In this document: positions 52,810-61,298 of the stretch, in pieces
Layout: every line of letters begins with the position of its first letter
How positions within the stretch are numbered: the first letter of the stretch is position 1
Assembly: GCA_024227565.1 (NCBI GenBank)
Contig: JAAEUE010000230.1
Coordinates: 1 to 64,000, forward strand
DNA: 64,000 nt
Direction: 5' to 3'
Source of the DNA: Alphaproteobacteria bacterium
GTDB taxonomy: Bacteria; Pseudomonadota; Alphaproteobacteria; Rhizobiales; CAJQND01
Program-made: the position numbers and the translations under genes
The notes under the pieces: generated by a model
Told to the model about the DNA's origin: nothing
Databases searched by the model: none
What the model saw: only the letters and a program-made list of their open reading frames with translations

Positions 52810-54501
52810 ATGTTTGGCTTGCCCTCCTCCAGTGCGAAACTCTCCAGCGGTTATGACTATATAATCGTCGGTGCCGGGTCGGCAGGGGCGGTGCTGGCCA
52901 ACCGGTTGAGCGCCGATGCTGCGTGCCAGGTTCTGCTGGTTGAAGCGGGGCCGGAAGATGGAAGCTGGCAGCTCTCAATGCCTGCTGCCCTCACCTACCC
53001 GCTGGGCGGCACACGGTTTAACTGGGCCTATGAAACCGAGCCCGAGCCCGAACTTGCTGGGCGAACCTTGTTCTGGCCACGCGGCCGCGTGCTGGGCGGA
53101 TCCTCCTCAATCAACGGCATGGTGTGGATCAGAGGGCATGCCTCCGACTACGACAACTGGCAACGCCAAGGTCTGCCAGGCTGGTCCTATTGCGAGGTTT
53201 TGCCCTACTTCAAGAAGCTCGAGCGGCGGCGTGAAGGCGCCGATGCCTATCGCGGCGGCGATGGACCTGTGGGCGTGATAAAGGGCGATTATCCCAACCC
53301 CATATTCGATGCCTATGTGGAGAGCGGTGCCGAGACGGGCTTCCCAGTTTCGGAAGATTTCAACGGCCATCAGTTTGAAGGCTTCGGCCGCTTCGACATG
53401 AACATCTGGAAGGGCAAGCGGCAAAGCTCATCTGAAACTCACCTGAAGCCGGTGCGGACACGAACCAACCTCACCGTGGCCACCGGCGCGCTGGTGGCAC
53501 GCGTCCTGATCGAGCAGGGCCGCGCGGTTGGTGTTGAGTTGATCGTGGGTTCAGAACGGCGGACCGTTCGCGCAAGCAAGGAAGTTCTGGTGTGTGCAGG
53601 GGCAATCAACTCGCCCCAAGTTCTGATGCTCTCCGGGTTGGGCCCGGCGGCCCATCTGGCAGAATATGACATCGACGTTGTGGCAGATCTTCCGGGGGTC
53701 GGACAAAACCTGCAGGATCATCTCAACACGTCCCTGAAATGGGAGTGCAAGCAACCTGTCACGCTCTATGGCGCCGACCGGTTTCCCAAGAACGTCATGA
53801 TCGGCCTTGAATACTTCCTGTTCAAGACAGGCGCCGGTGCCACCATGCACACCGAGGCCGGCTGTTTCATCAAATCACAGCCAGACGTGGCGGTGCCCGA
53901 CTTGCAGCACCACTTCGTGCCCATTCTGGTTTACGACAACGGCCGCACCCCGCCGGACCGCCACGGCTTCCAGTGCCATGTGTGCCCGCTGCGGCCTGAA
54001 AGCCGGGGCACGCTCAGCTTGCGCTCGAGCGATCCGGCTGAACCCTTGCGCATGCAGCCCAACTGCATGAGCACGGACGGTGATGTGCGCATGATGATCG
54101 ATGCGGTGAACCGCACCCGCGAGGCCATGAGCGGCAAGGCCATGGACCCGTTCCGAGGACCGGAACTTTCCCCTGGCCCGGATGTGAAGAGCGATGCGGA
54201 GATCGTCGAGTATCTGCGGCAGTCGGCGGTGACCTGTTATCACCCGTCGGGCACCTGCAAGATGGGGACGGACGCATCATCGGTGGTGGACCACCAGCTG
54301 AAGGTGCACGGGGTGGATGGCCTTCGGGTGGTCGACGCCTCAGTGATGCCTGAAGTGGTGAGCGGCAACACGAATGCGCCGATCATGATGATGGCTGAAA
54401 AGATCGCCGATGACATTCTGGGAAGGCCTGTCCTTGCCCCCATTGATGTTCCGCTGGCAGACTACACGCCCATCCACTCAAGCGAGCTCCCTCAGCAATG
54501 A
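52810..54501 (+). CDS. GMC-family FAD oxidoreductase (choline-dehydrogenase-like)
   Basis: 563 residues. FAD-binding DYIIVGAGSAGAVLANRLS near the N-terminus, then WPRGRVLGGSSSINGMVWIRG (two adjacent GMC blocks), CAGAINSPQVLMLSGLGP (second GMC signature) and the C-terminal YHPSGTCKMG with the active-site His, then VDASVMPEVVSGNTNAP with Asn. It fits the alcohol/choline dehydrogenase branch. ATG 52810 is chosen; a TTG at 52795 is possible. It overlaps the M20 gene by ATGA, so they are translationally coupled. Likely oxidises a hydroxyl group of the pathway substrate. Confidence 0.92.
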   Translation: MFGLPSSSAKLSSGYDYIIVGAGSAGAVLANRLSADAACQVLLVEAGPEDGSWQLSMPAALTYPLGGTRFNWAYETEPEPELAGRTLFWPRGRVLGGSSSINGMVWIRGHASDYDNWQRQGLPGWSYCEVLPYFKKLERRREGADAYRGGDGPVGVIKGDYPNPIFDAYVESGAETGFPVSEDFNGHQFEGFGRFDMNIWKGKRQSSSETHLKPVRTRTNLTVATGALVARVLIEQGRAVGVELIVGSERRTVRASKEVLVCAGAINSPQVLMLSGLGPAAHLAEYDIDVVADLPGVGQNLQDHLNTSLKWECKQPVTLYGADRFPKNVMIGLEYFLFKTGAGATMHTEAGCFIKSQPDVAVPDLQHHFVPILVYDNGRTPPDRHGFQCHVCPLRPESRGTLSLRSSDPAEPLRMQPNCMSTDGDVRMMIDAVNRTREAMSGKAMDPFRGPELSPGPDVKSDAEIVEYLRQSAVTCYHPSGTCKMGTDASSVVDHQLKVHGVDGLRVVDASVMPEVVSGNTNAPIMMMAEKIADDILGRPVLAPIDVPLADYTPIHSSELPQQ

Positions 54502-55676
54502 GTTCCCCGCCCAACGCCGCAAGCCTGAAAGACGAACTGTCCCGCCTTGTCGGTTTTGACACGCAAAACCCGCCGGGCCGCGAATTGGAAGCGGCCCACT
54601 TCATCTTGAATTGCCTGCAGCAAATGGGTTGCCGGGCGGAAGCTCTGCCCTTGAGCGAAGGCCGGGCCAATGTGGTGGGGATCTTTGAGAACGGGCCTGG
54701 ACCCTCCTTCGCCTTCAACACCCATATCGATGTGGTGCCCGCCGGGGAAGGCTGGACCGGTGATCCGTTCAAGTTGCGCGAAGAAGGCGGAAGTTTGTTC
54801 GGACGCGGGTCCTGTGATGCCAAAGGACCCATGGTGGCCATGCTGGAGGCCATGCGCCAATTGATCGCCAGCCGCGACAGCTGGTCCGGCACCTTGCTGG
54901 GCGTGTTTGTGGCCGATGAGGAAGTGGGGAGCCTGGGCGCCAAGACCTATGTGAAGCAAAGCCCGAAAATCGACTATTGCATAATTGGCGAGCCAACTTC
55001 CTGCACCACGGTCACCGCCCACAAGGGCAGCCTCCGGCCGCTTGTGCGGGTCTATGGCAAGACGGCTCATTCGGGCATGCCGGATCTGGGTGTGAACGCC
55101 ATTCTGAAATCTGCGCGTCTGTTGGAGATGGTCGTCGAGGAACACCAGCGCACGGCCGCCACCAGCCACCCCCTATGCGGCAACGCCAGCCTGACCCTCA
55201 CACGGGCCCAGGGCGGGCATGCAGACAACGTGGTGCCGGAGCATTGCGACTTTCTGCTCGACCGCCGCATGGTGCCCGGTGAGGATGAGGACGAGGTCAA
55301 ACGCTCCATCGCGGCGCTGGTGGACGCGGCAGGCCGCGAGGCCGGGACGCGGGCGGAGATCATAGATTTTGTGCCCACCACCGGCGGCGCCAGTGAGACC
55401 GATCCGGGCCATCCCATTGTGGCCGCCTGCCAGGATGCCTGCTTGGCCCACAATGGGGCTGCATCAGATTTGAGCGGCTTTCAGGGTGGCTGTGACTTGG
55501 TGCACTTCCGCTCGGTGGGCGCCAGGGGCGTGGTGCTGGGGCCGGGCGAGCTCACCGTCGCCCACCAGCCCAACGAATATGTGCCCGTGGATGACTTGAT
55601 GCGCTCGGTGCTGATTTATCAACAAACCGCAATGACAATGCTGGGCGAAGGACGCCTGCCCAACCTGGAGACCTGA
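54498..55676 (+). CDS. M20 family deacylase (ArgE/DapE-like)
   Basis: 392 residues. Two-zinc M20 amidohydrolase: FNTHIDVVPAGEGWTGDPF (metal His and Asp), GRGSCDAKGPMVAMLEA (bridging Asp), VADEEVGSLGA (Glu-Glu general base and ligand), GEPTSCTTVTAHKG, and dimerisation domain YGKTAHSGMPDLGVNAI. ArgE/DapE relatives remove acetyl or succinyl groups from amino acids. Middle gene between GMC and M24. In ectoine breakdown an M24 hydrolase (DoeA) is followed by a deacetylase (DoeB, a different family), so this pair may be an analogous solution. That analogy is inference. Confidence 0.9.
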   Translation: MSSPPNAASLKDELSRLVGFDTQNPPGRELEAAHFILNCLQQMGCRAEALPLSEGRANVVGIFENGPGPSFAFNTHIDVVPAGEGWTGDPFKLREEGGSLFGRGSCDAKGPMVAMLEAMRQLIASRDSWSGTLLGVFVADEEVGSLGAKTYVKQSPKIDYCIIGEPTSCTTVTAHKGSLRPLVRVYGKTAHSGMPDLGVNAILKSARLLEMVVEEHQRTAATSHPLCGNASLTLTRAQGGHADNVVPEHCDFLLDRRMVPGEDEDEVKRSIAALVDAAGREAGTRAEIIDFVPTTGGASETDPGHPIVAACQDACLAHNGAASDLSGFQGGCDLVHFRSVGARGVVLGPGELTVAHQPNEYVPVDDLMRSVLIYQQTAMTMLGEGRLPNLET

Positions 55677-55677
55677 T

Positions 55678-56850
55678 ATGGCTGAACTGGACACGGTTGT
55701 GGAACAAGGGATCGAGGCGGCGTTCTCCAGGCAGGAGCTGGCAGCGCGCCAGGAGGCCGCCCGCCGCGCCCTGGCAGACCGGGGCATCGATGTGATGATC
55801 GTCACCGGGCCGGAGAACATCTTCTATCTCACCGGCCAGCAGACGCCCGGATACTACACCTACCAGGCGCTGCTTCTCCCCGTCGAAGGCGAGCCGGTGG
55901 CCATCGTGCGCCAGCTGGAGCTGAACAATCTTGTGGCCAACAGTTACCTGGACAACATCCGGTCTTACATGGACGGCGACGATCCGATTGATGTGACCGT
56001 CGGGGCGATCAGCGATCTGGGTTGGTCGAACCGGAAGTTCGCCATTGATGAACGCGGCTGGTTCCTGCCGATTGCGGTCTACAAGGCCCTGCTGGAGAAA
56101 ATCGGCGCCATGGCTGATGCCTCCGGTGCGATTGAGGCCTTGCGGGCGGTGAAATCCCCCCAGGAGATTGCCAAGATTGAAACCGCCGCCACATACGTGG
56201 ACGCCGGGATGAGCGCCGGCTTTGCCGCCATCAAGGCCGGCGCCTCTGAGAACGATATAGTGGGGGCCATGATGGGCGCTGCGATTGTCGCGGGCAGCGA
56301 GTATGTGGGGATGGAGCCGCTGATGGCGTCGGGCACCCGCTGCGGCATTCCGCACGGCACCTGGCGACGGAACATCATTGGCGACAATGACCCGGTGTTC
56401 CTGGAGCAGGCCGGCGCCCATGACCGCTATCACGCCACGCTAATGCGCAGCGCCTGGGTGGGGACGCCGCCTGACACGGCAAAGCGCATGATGGCATGCT
56501 GCCTGGAAGCCCTTCAGGCGGCCCTGGAAGCCCTTAAGCCAGGCGCCACGTGCGCTGACGTGCACAGGGCCTGCCAGGGCGTTGTGGACGCTCACGGCTT
56601 CACTGAGGCCTACAAGAAGCGCAGCGGCTACAGCGTGGGCATTTCGTTTGCGCCTGACTGGGGCGAAGGAAACGTGTTGAGCCTATATGACGGGGTCGAC
56701 ACGGAGATCGTGCCCGGCATGGTGTTCCACATGCCGCCCGCCTTGCGCATCTATGGGGAGTTCACGGTTGGGGTGAGTGAAACCGCCGTGGTGACCGACA
56801 CCGGATGCCGCACGCTCTCCCCGCTTCCCAGGGACCTGGCGCTCTATTAG
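55678..56850 (+). CDS. M24 family metal-free hydrolase (DoeA/creatinase-like), paralogue 2
   Basis: 390 residues, one base after the M20 stop codon. Like paralogue 1 it has VTGPENIFYLTGQQTPGYYTY, a PHGTW His region, FLEQAGAHDRYHATLMRS where metal-dependent relatives carry two Asp, and GYSVGISFAPDWGEGNVLSL plus PGMVFHMPP. The metal site is therefore lost, as in creatinase and DoeA. The parallel placement of one paralogue in each divergent operon suggests two related substrates or two successive ring openings. A REP-like pair of hairpins follows the gene. Confidence 0.85.
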   Translation: MAELDTVVEQGIEAAFSRQELAARQEAARRALADRGIDVMIVTGPENIFYLTGQQTPGYYTYQALLLPVEGEPVAIVRQLELNNLVANSYLDNIRSYMDGDDPIDVTVGAISDLGWSNRKFAIDERGWFLPIAVYKALLEKIGAMADASGAIEALRAVKSPQEIAKIETAATYVDAGMSAGFAAIKAGASENDIVGAMMGAAIVAGSEYVGMEPLMASGTRCGIPHGTWRRNIIGDNDPVFLEQAGAHDRYHATLMRSAWVGTPPDTAKRMMACCLEALQAALEALKPGATCADVHRACQGVVDAHGFTEAYKKRSGYSVGISFAPDWGEGNVLSLYDGVDTEIVPGMVFHMPPALRIYGEFTVGVSETAVVTDTGCRTLSPLPRDLALY

Positions 56851-56896
56851 GGCACGAAAGGTTTGACCGTTAGACACCATTTAATTTGAATCTGTC

Positions 56897-56975
56897 GTCC
56901 TCGGGCCTGACCCGAGGACCCAGGCGGATCGCTCCTGGTTCTGCGCCTTTGGGCCCGCGGGCCTGACCCGAGGGC
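56897..56975. repeat. Paired-hairpin REP-like element (CCTCGGG family), copy 2
   Basis: First hairpin GTCCTCGGG-cctga-CCCGAGGAC (56897-56919, 9-bp stem). Second has one mismatch at 56953-56961/56967-56975 with the same cctga loop. Same core as the element at 181-260, but here both hairpins keep the same loop orientation. It sits between the 3' ends of the convergent M24 and racemase genes and may act as a two-way terminator. Confidence 0.7.
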
Positions 56976-57024
56976 TACACACGGGGAAATCGGCCAAACA
57001 GGTCAAAATTGAGGGCCTTTGTTA

Positions 57025-57756
57025 TCAGTAGTAGCCTGAGTACGATTGGCGATGACTGCCCTGGTAGAAATAGTCGATCATCGTGATGAAATCGAAGACG
57101 GGCAATCCAATGGCGTCCTGCACGGCCTTGGCGTAGGGCGGCAATAACGAGCACTCCAGAACCATTGCGCTCATATCAGGGTGCTTGGCCACCATGTCTT
57201 CGGCCTCGGCAACGACTTCGCGCTCGATCTGATCGCTGTCCAGCTCTCCGCCCTCTTCCAAAATGGCCCACTTGAAGTGCTCGTAATTTTCCATGCCGCG
57301 CAGCACCACGTTTGTGCCCTCGTCCACGCCGGCCATCTCAAGCAGGCTGTTGCTGGACGGGCTTCTGGTGGCGGTGATGCAGCCTATGGGACGCTTCGCG
57401 TCAAACATCTTCGCCAGATAGGGGATCTGCAAAAGGCTGGACATGAACACCGGCGCCTTCACCGCTTTGGCCACCGCTTGCTGATGCTGGACCAGAAAAC
57501 CGCAGTCGCTTGATATGCCGCGCACGCCGAAGCGTTCCAACTCGCGGGCCGCCTCGATGATCATTTCTTCCGCATCTGGATCACCTGACAATACCTTGTC
57601 GAATGTCAGCCCCTCCACCAACTTGTACAGCACCGGGTAGCGATAGGTGGAGGCATTACCCACATCACCGGGGATGAAGGGACCGCGATAGTCCAGCAGC
57701 AGGATGCCAATGGCATGACCGTAAGTGTCGGCGTCTCGAACGCGATATTTCGGCAT
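57025..57756 (-). CDS. Asp/Glu racemase-superfamily protein
   Basis: 243 residues of the aspartate/glutamate/hydantoin racemase and maleate isomerase superfamily. Two catalytic-Cys segments are visible: RGISSDCGFLVQHQ (about residue 84) and AMVLECSLLPPYA (about 205), with GCITATRSPS between. Both Cys being present favours a racemase or isomerase. It is divergent from the DauA-like FAD dehydrogenase gene, which would fit a racemase plus D-amino acid dehydrogenase pair for L-amino acid catabolism. The exact substrate is unknown. Confidence 0.83.
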   Translation of the reverse strand: MPKYRVRDADTYGHAIGILLLDYRGPFIPGDVGNASTYRYPVLYKLVEGLTFDKVLSGDPDAEEMIIEAARELERFGVRGISSDCGFLVQHQQAVAKAVKAPVFMSSLLQIPYLAKMFDAKRPIGCITATRSPSSNSLLEMAGVDEGTNVVLRGMENYEHFKWAILEEGGELDSDQIEREVVAEAEDMVAKHPDMSAMVLECSLLPPYAKAVQDAIGLPVFDFITMIDYFYQGSHRQSYSGYY

Positions 57757-57867
57757 CTGCGCACCCTCACCCGGCTTGGCTGATCGGCTTTACAGTTTAG
57801 CGTACAATTTTGGTTCACGCGAGCCGCCAGCGTGATTAGACTTGCCCAAAAGAACAGGAGATGTGTG

Positions 57868-58989
57868 ATGAAAGAAGCTGACTTTCTGATTGCAGGTGCG
57901 GGCATTGGCGGCACCTCGTGTGCCAACTGGCTGTCGGAGCACCATTCGGTGATCCTGCTGGAGATGGAAAGCCAGCCCGGCTACCACACCACGGGGCGGT
58001 CCGTGGCCGTCTACACCGAGGCCTATGGCCCCCGCACCATCCGCGCATTGGCCAAGTCGGGCTATGAGTTTCTCACCAACCCGCCTGCAAGCTTCACCGA
58101 CATCCCGCTCAGCCGCCCGCATGGCCTGTTCTTCGTGGCGAGGGACGATCAGATGCCCGCGCTTGAGGCTGGCCTCGCTGACGTTCAGGAGCTCTCGCCA
58201 GACATTCAGCTGATCAGCGCAGATGAAGCTGTGGCCCAAATCCCGGTTCTGCGCCGGGACTATCTTGCGGCCGCCTTTCTGGACCCCAACGCCCTGGCGT
58301 TGGATGTGAACGCCATCCACCAAGGCTACATCAGGGGCCTGAGGCGCAATGGCAGTGAGATCGTCTGCAACGCCGAGATCCAGGGACTGGAACGCAAGGG
58401 TGGCAAGTGGCACGCGACCACCCCGGCCGGTGAGTTCGCCGCACCGGTCTTGATCAACGCGGCAGGAGCCTGGGCCGATCAGCTCGGGCAGATGGTTGGC
58501 GCCAGGAAAACCCATCTGCAGCCAAAGCGCCGGACGGTGATTGCCTTCACCCCCCAGAATGCTGCGGTGGACGACGATTGGCCCGTGGTGATCGACTGCC
58601 AGGAAGAGTTCTACTTCAAAGTGGATGCCGGCACGGTGCTGGGCTCGCCTGCCGACGAAACACACGTTGAACCCCAAGACGTGCAACCCGAAGAGATCGA
58701 CATCGCCTACACGATCGACCGCCTGCAACGGGCGACCACAATGGAGATCACCAAGCTGCAGCGCACCTGGGCGGGCCTCAGAAGCTTTGTTCTCGACGGG
58801 GTTCCGGTGGCCGGATACGACCCGGATGTGGAAGGCTTCTGCTGGTGTGCCGGGCAAGGCGGGTATGGCATTGAAACCTCCGTCGGCATCGGGCGCTCCA
58901 GTGCGGCTCTGGCGCGTGGAGAGGCGTTGCCGGACGACATTCAAGCCTTGGGGGTGAGCGCCGCCGATCTGTCGCCAAACCGCTTCTGA
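57868..58989 (+). CDS. FAD-dependent amine/D-amino acid dehydrogenase (DauA-like, DAO family)
   Basis: 373 residues from ATG with AGGAG 7 bases upstream; the frame extends 36 bases further but without a good start. N-terminal DFLIAGAGIGGTSCANWL binds FAD. HTTGRSVAVYTEAYG and GAWADQLGQMVGA, and FCWCAGQGGYGIETSVGIGR at the C-terminus, match D-arginine dehydrogenase-type DAO enzymes. These oxidise D-amino acids or secondary amines to imino acids and pass electrons to the respiratory chain or oxygen. Divergent from the racemase gene. Confidence 0.87.
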   Translation: MKEADFLIAGAGIGGTSCANWLSEHHSVILLEMESQPGYHTTGRSVAVYTEAYGPRTIRALAKSGYEFLTNPPASFTDIPLSRPHGLFFVARDDQMPALEAGLADVQELSPDIQLISADEAVAQIPVLRRDYLAAAFLDPNALALDVNAIHQGYIRGLRRNGSEIVCNAEIQGLERKGGKWHATTPAGEFAAPVLINAAGAWADQLGQMVGARKTHLQPKRRTVIAFTPQNAAVDDDWPVVIDCQEEFYFKVDAGTVLGSPADETHVEPQDVQPEEIDIAYTIDRLQRATTMEITKLQRTWAGLRSFVLDGVPVAGYDPDVEGFCWCAGQGGYGIETSVGIGRSSAALARGEALPDDIQALGVSAADLSPNRF

Positions 58990-59230
58990 GGGTGCTGGCA
59001 GCCCGTCCGGGTCGTCATCGACCACCAGAATTGAACCCGTCTATTCCACCTGATTTAAAGTCCTGGAATGCTTAGGTCTTAACTGATGCTTGTAGTCCAG
59101 CCCTCTGTTTGAAACAAACGGATAACAATTGAAACTCTAACCGCAATCATACTGATACGCTGAACCGTCATTCTATCCTCAACAGATGCCTGCTCTTCGG
59201 GAGAGCAAACGGAACCCACTGGAGGAAACA

Positions 59231-59857
59231 ATGAACACCGCGAACAACACTCAAAACCATTCAGAATTTGCCGTCATGATCCGGCGGACCATTGCAGTCG
59301 TGGCGCTCACAGCTGCGGTCATCGCAACGGCCTCAAGCGCCTCAGCAGAGAAGATCGCCGACCTGACCTCAGGCGACTGGACGGGCGGTGCCTTCACGCA
59401 CTCCCACACCGGCGCGTTTTCCCACTGTGCCGTCAACGCGAAATACAAGAGCGGCATTGCCTTGTACTTTTCCGTAACCGGCACTCGGCGTTGGTCCATG
59501 GCCTTCGCCAGCAAACACTGGGAATTCCAACGTGGCCGCAAGTATCCCCTGCACTATCAGATCGACAATGGCCCCGTACTCAAAGGAACCGCAATCGCCA
59601 GGAGCCCGTCACTCGTGCAAGTGTTTCTGCCGATCAATGGCCGCATCTTCAGCCGCTTTGCCGGCGGCAGCACCTTGCGGGTCTCCACCAACCGCAAGGT
59701 GATGCAATTTGTGCTCACAGGCGCCCGCGCCATGTTGCCCAAGCTGATCAATTGTGCTTCCCAGCATGCCGGCAAAGCTGGTGCCGATCCGCATTCGCCC
59801 ACAGGCAACATCCAGCAACCGGTTGTGCGCTCTCGGTCTTCAGAACCACTCATTTAA
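59231..59857 (+). CDS. Small secreted protein of unknown function
   Basis: 208 residues from ATG with GGAGGAAACA directly upstream, an excellent ribosome site. Residues 1-39 form a signal peptide (RRTIAVVALTAAVIATASSASA, cut before EKIADL). The mature part has DWTGGAFTHSHTGAFSHCAVNAKYKSGIALYFSV and RRWSMAFASKHWEF (in parts), then ends with a Ser/Pro/Gln tail. Two Cys could pair. I recognise conserved blocks resembling alphaproteobacterial periplasmic hypotheticals, perhaps invasion-associated-locus-B-like, but cannot assign the family. 241 non-coding bases precede it. Confidence 0.75.
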   Translation: MNTANNTQNHSEFAVMIRRTIAVVALTAAVIATASSASAEKIADLTSGDWTGGAFTHSHTGAFSHCAVNAKYKSGIALYFSVTGTRRWSMAFASKHWEFQRGRKYPLHYQIDNGPVLKGTAIARSPSLVQVFLPINGRIFSRFAGGSTLRVSTNRKVMQFVLTGARAMLPKLINCASQHAGKAGADPHSPTGNIQQPVVRSRSSEPLI

Positions 59858-59892
59858 GGGACCAACCACAACTAGGCGGGCGGCGGGCATGG

Positions 59893-60636
59893 TCACATGT
59901 ATCGCCCGCCATTTGCGTGCAGAACCTGCCCGGTCACATAAGCTGCTTCGTCTGAGGCAAGATATGAAAACGCCGCCGCCACTTCTTCTGGCTCGCCAAT
60001 GCGGCCCGCGGGCACAGTCTCTGCGATAAGATCGGCATCGGTCAAAGAAAATTCCTCTGCAAGGCCCGTGCGCGTAAGCCCTGGCCCCACCGCATTGCAG
60101 GTGATGCCATTCGGTGCGAACTCTGTTGCCAGGTGTTTCATAAGCGAAATCACAGCGGCCTTGGACGCCCCGCTCAAATTAAAGCCGGCCGCGTAGAGAT
60201 AGGGTGCCGAGGAGACCGTTGCGAGGAGGCGCCCAAACCCTCGTGCCTTCATTCCCGGCAAGACCTGCCGGGCAAAGTGAAAGTAGCCGCCAAAGTTCAG
60301 GGCGTTCACAGCCTCCAAGTCCGCCGGCACGTAGTCCAGAAAAGGCTTCTTCATGTTGAAGCTGGCATTCCATATGGCCACATCTATTTGGCCGAACTTC
60401 TCAAGCGCGCCGCCGGTCAGCTGTTCCAGCTGGCTCGCGGCACCCACATCAGCTTCAATAAAGATTGCGTCCGCACCGGCCCCGTGCACCAGTTTCAGTG
60501 CGTTCTCAACGTTTTCGCCGGAAGAGCGCCCATTCAAAACCAATCTTGCGCCCTCGCTCGCAAATCGAACGGCTGTTGCGAGCCCGATGCCTTGCGTGCT
60601 GCCGGTGATCAGCACCACACGGTCGGAATGTTTCAT
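59893..60636 (-). CDS. SDR-fold protein with catalytic Tyr replaced by Ser
   Basis: 247 residues. Cofactor site VVLITGSTQGIGLATA, adenine-pocket NGRS, WNAS in the place of NNAG, and VSSAP with the catalytic Ser at about 142. The usual Tyr-x3-Lys motif reads Ser155-G-A-S-Lys159 (FNLSGASKAAV), encoded by AGC, so the proton-donating Tyr is absent. The Asn position and C-terminal GQVLHANGGRYM are normal. It may be an inactive or altered SDR, or use another acid. The ATG is before KHSDRV; the upstream frame is not SDR-like. Confidence 0.87.
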   Translation of the reverse strand: MKHSDRVVLITGSTQGIGLATAVRFASEGARLVLNGRSSGENVENALKLVHGAGADAIFIEADVGAASQLEQLTGGALEKFGQIDVAIWNASFNMKKPFLDYVPADLEAVNALNFGGYFHFARQVLPGMKARGFGRLLATVSSAPYLYAAGFNLSGASKAAVISLMKHLATEFAPNGITCNAVGPGLTRTGLAEEFSLTDADLIAETVPAGRIGEPEEVAAAFSYLASDEAAYVTGQVLHANGGRYM

Positions 60637-60815
60637 AGCTGATGCCCCACGTTGGGTCCCCTGGTCAGGGACGTTGCAAGATAGTCCTGCTCTGCAGCCT
60701 GCAGCAAGGGTAAGGAGCTGAGTGGCCGGGCACCGTTTTGACATTCAGCAATTGGTGCATAAAATTCAATTGGCTGAAGACTTGCTCGCAAACGTTTCCC
60801 GAAGGGAGAGTATTG

Positions 60816-61184
60816 ATGTCGTCCGATGCCCAAACCGACACCGCCGACCGGCAATCAACCTATGTGGATGTTGAAGACCAGCCTTGGCAACAGACCAGGT
60901 GGCCCGGAATTGAAATCAAATTGCTGATGGAAGACAAGGCCACCGGCATGATGACCTCACTAACACGCATGGCACCGGGTGCCCAATTGCCCGACCACAT
61001 GCACGTTGGCATCGAGCAAAGCTATGTGCTCGAAGGCTCATTGGTTGATCACGAGGGCACCTGCACAGCCGGCAACTTTGTTTGGCGAAAAGCCGGCAGC
61101 CGCCACACGGCCCATTCGCCGGACGGCTGCCTGGTGCTTGGCTTTTTCCAAAAGCCCAACAAGTTCTTCGATCAAGACGCCTAG
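60816..61184 (+). CDS. Small cupin (ChrR-type cupin) protein
   Basis: 122 residues. GAQLPDHMHVGIEQSYVLEG (first cupin motif with His-His-Glu) and GNFVWRKAGSRHTAHSPDGC (second motif with His). ChrR-like cupins bind zinc and can act as anti-sigma sensors or small enzymes, but no sigma factor is adjacent. ATG 60816 with GAAGGGAG upstream. The stop codon (61182-61184) lies in the first bases of the 105-bp repeat copy B. Divergent from the SDR-like gene. Confidence 0.85.
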   Translation: MSSDAQTDTADRQSTYVDVEDQPWQQTRWPGIEIKLLMEDKATGMMTSLTRMAPGAQLPDHMHVGIEQSYVLEGSLVDHEGTCTAGNFVWRKAGSRHTAHSPDGCLVLGFFQKPNKFFDQDA

Positions 61185-61285
61185 GGCAACTTCCGCTCAG
61201 GTTGAGCGGAAGATGCCCCAGATTGTCGTTACGGGCGAGCAACTTATCCCCGACCAGACGTAACCGTCTGATCGGCGGTTGCTCT
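61181..61285 (-). repeat. 105-bp dispersed repeat, copy B
   Basis: Inverted copy of 39328-39432 (8 mismatches in 105 by eye). Large hairpin with a 10-bp perfect stem at 61190-61199/61203-61212 and a GGT loop; small hairpin CAGACG/CGTCTG at about 61255-61270. It fills the gap between the convergent cupin and peptidoglycan-binding genes, consistent with a terminator-like role. Confidence 0.85.
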
Positions 61286-61298
61286 AACGCTTGAGCCC

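Noticed and set aside
55552..56433. 293-codon minus-strand frame
   Set aside because: Opposite the M20/M24 genes, with no recognisable domain; a shadow of high-G+C coding.
49548..58989. Creatine degradation pathway (M24 as creatinase plus FAD enzyme as sarcosine oxidase)
   Set aside because: The M24 proteins look closer to ectoine hydrolase in the PPDWGE region, the FAD enzyme resembles DauA rather than monomeric sarcosine oxidase, and no creatininase is present.
57790..59025. Long open frame (411 codons) on the minus strand
   Set aside because: It lies wholly opposite the DauA-like FAD dehydrogenase gene, whose motifs and ribosome site are clear. The antisense translation is low-complexity and matches no family. 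Long antisense frames are common at this G+C.
59117..59134. Twelve bases identical to part of the E. coli lac operator (CGGATAACAATT)
   Set aside because: No dyad symmetry with the flanking bases, no lac-type genes and no LacI-family regulator in the window. Probably chance.
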